A stretch of DNA of 64,000 nt from Diploscapter coronatus (Eukaryota > Nematoda > Chromadorea > Rhabditida > Rhabditidae). The notes under the pieces were generated by a model that did not search any database, was not told the DNA's origin, and was given only the letters and a program-made list of their open reading frames with translations. Where the stretch lies: the NCBI GenBank assembly GCA_964036155.1, contig OZ038422.1, forward strand, positions 29,101,201 through 29,165,200. The letters run 5' to 3'. Shown one piece after another: positions 58,801-64,000 of the stretch (within the stretch, counting starts at the first letter, position 1; each line of letters starts with the position of its first letter). The position numbers and the translations under genes are program-made.

Positions 58801-61800
58801 GTCTAGGCTTTATTTCTGCAGCATATGCACTAATAGTTCGTCTATGGGGTTTTCGGCACCGTAGAATCCGAATCTGATGATTAAAAACAGATTCGGCCAC
58901 TTGTTCCGCGTGTTCCGGAACCTTCCGGAAGCGATATCTTCCGGAAACGGAAAATTTTTAATTCTTTATGGGAAAAATCTAAATTTGATATCATAATGAT
59001 GAGAAAGGCACGAACAATTTAAATCCGAAGAGATCTTGTCGATACGATCACCACATCGAATGTAGTGAATTTTTGAAGTTGGGGAGCAAAATTGGGTCAT
59101 AATTTGAGATTCAAAATATAAAAACTCGCTATTTTCGATGTGATGATCGTATCGACAAGATCTCTTCGGATTTAAATTGTTCGTGCCTTTCTCATCATTA
59201 TGATATCAAATTTAGATTTTTCCCATAAAGAATTAAAAATTTTCCGTTTCCGGAAGATATCGCTTCCGGAAGGTTCCGGAACACGCGGAACAAGTGGCCG
59301 AATCTGTTTTTAATCATCAGATTCGGATTCTACGGTGCCGAAAACCCCATAGACGAACTATTAGTGCATATGCTGCAGAAATAAAGCCTAGACACGATTT
59401 TATTCGGAAGATGTCATTTATAAGGGTGAAAACAACCCACCTTTACTTGAAATGTGACGGAACTTGCCTAAATTTATTTTTATCGTCATTGTATGGTATA
59501 TCCCTACATATTACAACAAAAAATTCCGAAATTCCATGTGAAGTCACGAAGAAAGAGCGATAGAAGCGCTATGCGACATCAGGCCTATAGTAAAAAACTT
59601 TGCGTTCTTCGTTTACAGCGTAAAACCCCCTATGAGCACAAAAGCTTGGCATCATTGCACTGCTCTTGAAACAAGCTTTCTAATGATATAGGTCTCGTCC
59701 GGTAATTCGCGTTTCTTATGTTGAGCATTCCTTGTTAGATTTTTCTATGAGAAATTTTATTGGGATTTTCTAGGATTTATGCTGAACCTCATTTTCTTTG
59801 AGTTGACCTTTAGATTTCTAAACCAGGCGACTTTAGATAAACGTTGACTTTATTTTTATTTTCTTCTTTTACCTGACAGTATCTTTCTTCTTATAAATTT
59901 ACTATAGTTTATATATACTTTCACTCTATCTCCACCCTATTACTTTTGTACTTTTACATGTTATCCTCTTTATATCTAGAAAGAAAAGCCTTTCTTTTTG
60001 ATCTTACAAGTTTTGGCAGGAAATTCTCTGGCGTATTGCGCAACCATGTGATCATCTGGTATAGTGGTAACATCGTTAGCTTACAACTTTTTATCAAGCC
60101 GATTTTTATTCGTCCAAATTTTTCTTATGAATTTTGAGATATGTCTCAAAAATACGCTAACTAAAATATCAACTTAATTTCAAGTTTGCTTTTACGACGC
60201 ACAATAAAATTAGTCTTATAAAAATATCAGCTTCATTCAATTTTTGCTTTCCACGATAGACGAGCTTTACCTTCTAAAATAATAAAGTATTTTCTGAATC
60301 TGACAGGCGCTAAATATTTTCAATTTTCAAAGATATTCGAGCGCTAATTTTTCAAAAGAAATCTATTTTTCACCCCCATTTTTATTTTGGCTTCAAAAAC
60401 AACCCGATTTGTCCTTGTAACAAATGATCAAAATATTATTGATCTATCATTTTCAGTTCATCTTTAATAGTTTTCATTTGATTTTTACTATTTTAGTTGG
60501 CCTGCTAAAAATTGATATAGTCCAAAAAGTCATAAATTCTTTAAATTTTCAAAGGGAATTCTAGTGACTGATAAAAATTACAGGGTTTGAAAAGTTATTT
60601 TTTTGAATTTCTAAAATATTAAAAATCTCACCCTAAATTCTCGAAATTTTTCAGTCACTCTGTTAAAAGTGGGTGGGGCTTAAAAATCTTCGGAATTTTC
60701 GAGAAATTATGATAAGCCGTATTAGGCGAATTCCTTTGCTAGCTGACAAGCGTTCATTCTCTAATTCTTTAGAGGTTTAGCGTATAAGACTATCGACAGC
60801 GTTCTTAACGAATTTTCGATTTCTGCTTCTTCTTATCTTCAAAAATTCTATACTATTTCTTCTTTTTCTGTCTATTTCTCTATTCTCTCATACTATTTCC
60901 ATTTTTCCTCTCGTAAAATTCAATGCTCTCTAACCAATAAAATCCCACTTGTAAATATTACCTATTCTTAATAGTTCGATAGGTTCTCGATAAATAGATC
61001 ATGAGAAATGAATAGTAAGAAGTTGAGTTCTGATAAACTCTGTGTCTTTTCCCTCTGAAAGAAATAGCATAGGGAAAAGAGAAAAAATACTTTCAAAACC
61101 GCTAGCTTTCAATGTGTTGCATCAGTTTTATCTAAAATGATTTTCGCGTTTGGCATGTATTCCCCTCGAAGCATTAGATGCATATCGAAGCCATGGTGTA
61201 ACGGTAGCACTGCGAACTCCAGGCACTGAAAAATTCGTAAGCCGAGGTTCAACTCCTCGTGGCTTCAAAATTTTGCCAAAAAAACGTTCTTTCGGGATTT
61301 TCTCTTGCAAAAGTAGTCCAGAATTGGTTTGAAATTTAGCAAAATTTATAATTTTGCAAATTTCCTGGAGAATTAGCTCATATAAAATTTAGAACCTCTT
61401 ATATGGCACGGGTCAAATTACATATTAGTCATTCCAAGCAGTATATTATATTTGTTGGTTTAGCGCCCACCAATATTTTATTTGCAAAGACAATATCTTC
61501 CACCTTCAAAATATGGCTTCAATAACGCTTTTGAGAAGTGAAATTTAGCAATTTCTTAATATAGGTTTCAAGAACCTATAAATTAACTGAAAATTTTCAA
61601 ACGCTGATCTGATTTTGGTATTTTTACTAGGTTTGATAACCTAAGAATCAGATCACTTCTCTTCTCAATAGCCGAACATGTTTCAGGGAACCTAGTAATC
61701 TTGAAATTTTCTCGCTACATTGAGTGAGATGACAAATTTAAAATTTCTAAAGATACCAAAAATTGCCGCCTCAAAGATCGATACACTCCATTGTCTTCTA

Positions 61801-62754
61801 GTGTGGTCCATTCGGCTAAGCCTCTCTTGTCCTTACAAGCGATTCACCGTGCTAGTGTCCTTTGGAACAATCACTCCGAATCGCGGCTCGGTCCTCGTTT
61901 TTTCTCGCTTCGCTCCGGCTTCCGTCCGGTTGTCGTTTCGATTTCTTTACGCACTACGGGCCCGGCCTCGCTCCGTAAGCGTTTTGACCCATTCATTTCG
62001 CGCGGAGAAAAGCGAGGCTTTTTCTCGAAGGAGAAAACTGCCGCGCGAGCAGCAGGGAATTTCACTCCACGATTCGCCTTTCCCTAAGACTTTACATATT
62101 GCGTCACGCGTTTAGACTTTTTTATGAATAGAGCATTTAGAGGACGCTGATTTTTTTTTTTTTAAATTCTGGATTGAATTTTAGAATTTTCGAAATCGGT
62201 TTTCAAATTTTTTAAATATAGAAATTTTGCAAGTGCTGTTGGTTTGGCAAAGTATCACTTATAAAACCTGATAAGTTTCTAAGAAGTTTTAAGGAGTCTT
62301 ATTTCTCTAAAATTGCTTCATTCCTTCCCGGGTCATCAAAATTAGGAAAATTACAATAATTATTTTAAAAATCCATTTTAGCCCGTTTGTTTATTCCCTC
62401 TAGTGAGTGAGTAATCGTCGTTTCCTTTCTCTTTTCAAACCGCATTCATTTCCCTAATTACTCATACTTTCTATCATTTTATTTTCTTTTGTAAAAACTC
62501 GGGCAATATTTTTGCTCTTTATAAAAATTCCTTTAAGAAAATCTATTTCTAGACATTTTTTGCAAGAGGTTCTCTTTCGAATTTTTAAATATATTTTCAA
62601 GATTTGTTTTCTTCGCATTTTTAAGAGAAAATAATTTCTAAAATTTTCAGAGCGTTGCCCCTCCCCTGCTCTCGATGACGCCCGGCGAACGGGTTTCGTC
62701 CGGCTCAAACCCGAGGTTGGACGCAATTTTCGAGGCCCTATCCAAGGGATTCAA
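40873..62754 (+). CDS. long-intron gene for a Pro/Ser-rich, probably disordered protein (N-terminal part)
   Basis: Eleven exons whose phases all agree: 40873-40971, 41053-41117, 46728-46870, 48535-48692, 48921-49028, 51948-52064, 52961-53077, 53261-53339, 53504-53627, 53865-54003, 62651-62754; more must follow beyond the window. So far 417 residues. The start MPWKPIFLVPPNGGRP leads into proline runs (PPPPATAF), then Asn/Ser/Thr- and Arg-rich text: KEVVVSFTGPKK, NLRQRSAEHRFPW, TYGDWIASLITDEIIIPL, SASESSVDVSPSES, HHPPPYMHQSEM, ARSLSRSQ. No enzyme motif or membrane segment. FNTPLTSL followed by TLQNQ distantly recalls the ZASP-like motif of PDZ-LIM proteins; this is weak. Likely a scaffold or cytoskeletal adaptor whose folded domains lie further 3'. 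Introns of 5.6 and 8.6 kb hold repeats, a foldback element and a tRNA gene. Confidence 0.75.
41118..46727. other. 5.6-kb second intron of the Pro/Ser-rich gene
   Basis: No nested coding exon seen. Dominated by the pyrimidine-rich repeat in both orientations (42270-42470 complemented; 42800-42920, 43800-43925, 45230-45990 direct), GAAACCTA words at 42691, 43746 and 44847, and a (GA)n(GC)n tract. Confidence 0.55.
42520..42544. repeat. (GA)n followed by (GC)n microsatellite
   Basis: An AG run of about 16 bases passes directly into GCGCGCGCGC. Alternating GC of this kind can adopt Z-DNA. It lies in an intron. Confidence 0.8.
49029..51947. other. 2.9-kb fifth intron of the Pro/Ser-rich gene
   Basis: No coding exon seen. 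Contains TAGGTTTC/GAAACCTA words at 49149 and 50251, and a near copy at 50356. Confidence 0.5.
54004..58459. other. first half of the 8.6-kb tenth intron
   Basis: No coding exon seen. Pyrimidine-rich repeat units at 55600-55790 and 56190-57060; GAAACCTA words at 57434, 58000 and 58152. An octamer-like ATGCAAAT at 57532 is noted without weight. Confidence 0.5.
58460..59734. mobile_element. foldback/MITE-like element with 601-bp arms and TTA target duplication
   Basis: 58460-59060 and 59134-59734 are inverted copies of equal length (601 bp), separated by a 73-bp spacer. The element begins CAAGGAATGCTCAAC and ends in its complement. Both ends are flanked by TTA (58457-58459 and 59735-59737). 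A three-base TTA/TAA duplication is typical of the PIF/Harbinger superfamily, so a non-autonomous member is the best guess. The arms differ at only a few positions outside 58667-58770, where 14 of 104 bases differ. No transposase is encoded. Each arm carries an 89-codon open frame, mirrored, that lacks an ATG. RNA from it would fold into a very long hairpin. Confidence 0.85.
59738..61186. other. intron between the foldback element and the tRNA gene
   Basis: No coding exon seen. A tRNA A-box-like word lies at 60057-60067 without a B box (see rejected list). The pyrimidine-rich repeat occurs at 60820-60930. Confidence 0.5.
61187..61267 (+). tRNA. tRNA-Trp (anticodon CCA) with a 10-nt intron
   Basis: The cloverleaf can be drawn completely. 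Acceptor stem GAAGCCA (61187-61193) pairs with TGGCTTC (61260-61266), with A as discriminator. D stem GTGT/GCAC around AACGGTA. Anticodon stem GCGAA (61212-61216) with TTCGT (61234-61238), one G-U pair. U33 is 61218, the anticodon CCA is 61219-61221, G37 is 61222; ten bases (61223-61232) then form an intron at the canonical place before base 38. T arm CGAGG-TTCAACT-CCTCG. The A box TGGTGTAACGG and B box GGTTCAACTCC are good. A four-T terminator is at 61271-61274. It lies in sense inside an intron. The acceptor stem differs from the standard metazoan tRNA-Trp, so identity rests on the anticodon. Confidence 0.82.
61223..61232 (+). other. tRNA intron, 10 nt
   Basis: Extra bases between G37 and position 38 of the tRNA-Trp. 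Without their removal the anticodon loop would be 17 bases long while its stem stays paired. Confidence 0.75.
61271..61274 (+). terminator. RNA polymerase III terminator
   Basis: TTTT four bases after the tRNA discriminator base. Confidence 0.6.
61275..62650. other. end of the tenth intron with a GC-rich island at about 61780-62090
   Basis: The island has a composition unlike any other non-coding stretch here (CGCTTCGCTCCGGCTTCC, GGGCCCGGCC, CGCGCGGAG). It has open frames on both strands but no recognisable protein and no clear splice sites. The remainder is AT-rich and ends at the TTTTCAG of the exon at 62651. Confidence 0.45.
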
Positions 62755-64000
62755 GTAAGAGATTTTTTTCTAGAAAAAATAAGATATGCTTCAAAAAACT
62801 TTAAAGATAGAATGGGAGTTTTTGCGTCAATTGGTTGATATTCTTTAAGAATTGAATAAGAAAATTCGATGTTTCAAAAGTTTGGTATATAAATGGGATT
62901 TGGAAAATTTCGTGCCGTTTTTCTTTGCTCACACTATCATGTTCATTAACGAGCGCAAACCACACCTTCTTTACTCCCAAAATACGTGTATCGCTAAGAA
63001 AATATTCTAGACAGTGTGGCATCCTTCTCGCTTTTCCCCTTTATGCAAAAAGAAAACAGCAAATTTCCCGCCTGTATTAAAGAATAAGACAAAATTATAT
63101 TTTATCGCGTGAAAAAGCGAGGAATCAAATAATGGTATATAACATGCACCTAACATTGAAGTACGATAATAGGCGTCTGAAACGCCCGCCGAAATCTACA
63201 AAAGTTTTGCATGCAAGAGGCCTTCGTTAATCAGCACGACCGAGTACTTTTTAGATTACGAAAATACTGAAAAATCAAATGTTTTGAAATTTTCAATGCT
63301 AAGATAGGGAACCAGACATCTAATATGGCTGCTACTTTTCTGATTCGATAAAAATTGGTTGGTCAAAATATATATTTCTATAATCATGTGTTGATTCGAA
63401 ATCACTCATAATTTTGCCATACTGTTTTGAAACCATTTCGAAACATAACCAAGACATTATTTTGAATCTCATACTTTTGAAATTTTTAGTCAAATACCTA
63501 ATCGGTTATGGCTCATTTATTAAACTTCAAACAAGCCACTTAATTCACGTAGTTTTTGAAGCGCACTCAAAATATTTCCAAGTTTTCAATTTTTCTCGTC
63601 ATTTTGTGGTTTTGCGCAATTTTCATCAACCAAACCACCAAATCTGGTTCCTTTTTTCATTCATTCCGAGCGAACAATAAAGTCCCCTATTTGGCTCATT
63701 AGCTTTCGCACGCAGAATAGGTAAATTAGCCGGGGAGCGCGAAACAATTCTCGTTTTTCTATGAACAAATTCCAACGCTCATATACTTCCTTTTGAAAAA
63801 AATATGTCAGACACTTTTTAGCTTGTATCTTCAGTATAGAGCTAGAGAAAACGGTAGAAAATTTGTGAAAATCGTATATGACGGTTTTCAGCTTGTACTT
63901 TTCAACAATACCCCAGAAGGGAATTAGAATTTCTCACTCATATTATAGTTGAAAAAGCCCAACCAATCGAAATTTTCTTATACGAAAACGGTTTTTCTAC
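62755..64000. other. intron of the Pro/Ser-rich gene running out of the window
   Basis: Starts GTAAGAG after the exon end at 62754. No further exon was found. Confidence 0.5.

Larger units (their letters stand above)
473..61571. repeat. dispersed word family, core TAGGTTTC / GAAACCTA
   Basis: About twenty exact copies on both strands, all outside coding exons, for example 477, 2254, 2745, 5918, 7012, 9102, 9188, 11459, 13086, 17011, 38261, 42691, 43746, 44847, 49149, 50251, 57434, 58000, 58152 and 61562. Many extend to GGATAGGTTTCAAAA. About two copies would be expected by chance in 64 kb at even base composition. Confidence 0.6.

Noticed and set aside
58631..59563. Two mirrored 89-codon frames in the foldback arms
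   Set aside because: Both would need a GTG start, have no splice context and simply reflect the inverted copies. Their differences fall in the diverged tract, without sign of coding constraint.
60057..60100. tRNA A box (TGGTATAGTGG) followed by a Val-like anticodon region
   Set aside because: No B box, no T arm and no acceptor stem follow, so it is at most a tRNA fragment or SINE head.
61720..62115. 131-codon frame over the GC-rich island, with overlapping frames on both strands
   Set aside because: Open frames are expected in GC-rich DNA with few TA-containing stops. No recognisable motif or splice sites.
1..64000. CRISPR arrays, prokaryotic operons or ribosome binding sites
   Set aside because: The sequence is eukaryotic; no spaced direct repeats of that kind were seen.

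Overview
The window is eukaryotic, and everything in it points to a rhabditid nematode. Coding exons are short and fairly GC-rich, and sit in AT-rich introns that mostly end in TTTCAG or TTTAG. Several start codons lie a few bases after such an acceptor, as expected for spliced-leader trans-splicing. The gene set (nischarin, TMEM121, F-box/Kelch, Hsp70-like, a CK1/TTBK-type kinase) fits. Introns of 5.6, 8.6 and 13.2 kb are long for Caenorhabditis, so I do not name a genus. All gene models were built by hand from reading frame, splice sites and intron phase; no search was run.

Layout. (1) 100-1332, plus: the 3' part of a cysteine-containing, probably GPI-anchored or membrane protein. (2) 1941-19100, plus: a nischarin orthologue (PX domain plus leucine-rich repeats, 14 exons). 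Its fourth intron is 13.2 kb and holds a complete 10-exon TMEM121 homologue on the opposite strand (4398-7397). (3) 20206-22780, plus: a gene with a degenerate GYF domain, which needs a GC-AG intron. (4) 23.7-33.6 kb: a duplicated block. Two inverted copies of about 385 bp of upstream sequence flank an F-box/Kelch gene (plus), a dead mariner, a disrupted coiled-coil gene, a third Kelch 3' fragment, a second Kelch gene (minus) and an Hsp70 gene that encodes only the nucleotide-binding domain (minus). (5) 34307-36150, minus: a TTBK/CK1-family kinase. (6) 37188-37448: a 71-residue two-exon gene. (7) 40873 to at least 62754, plus: the first 11 coding exons of a long Pro/Ser-rich protein. Its introns hold a 1275-bp foldback element with a TTA target duplication and an intron-containing tRNA-Trp(CCA) gene.

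The genes do not form one pathway. The main interest is structural. There is a nested antiparallel gene. There is an inverted segmental duplication in which only one arm carries the Hsp70-like gene and only one Kelch copy keeps an F-box. There is a foldback element whose arms are nearly identical except in one diverged tract. Two dispersed sequence families occur in both orientations in introns and intergenic DNA: the word TAGGTTTC/GAAACCTA, about twenty exact copies by eye, whose GTTTC core recalls nematode piRNA promoters; and a pyrimidine-rich unit containing CTATTTCTC.
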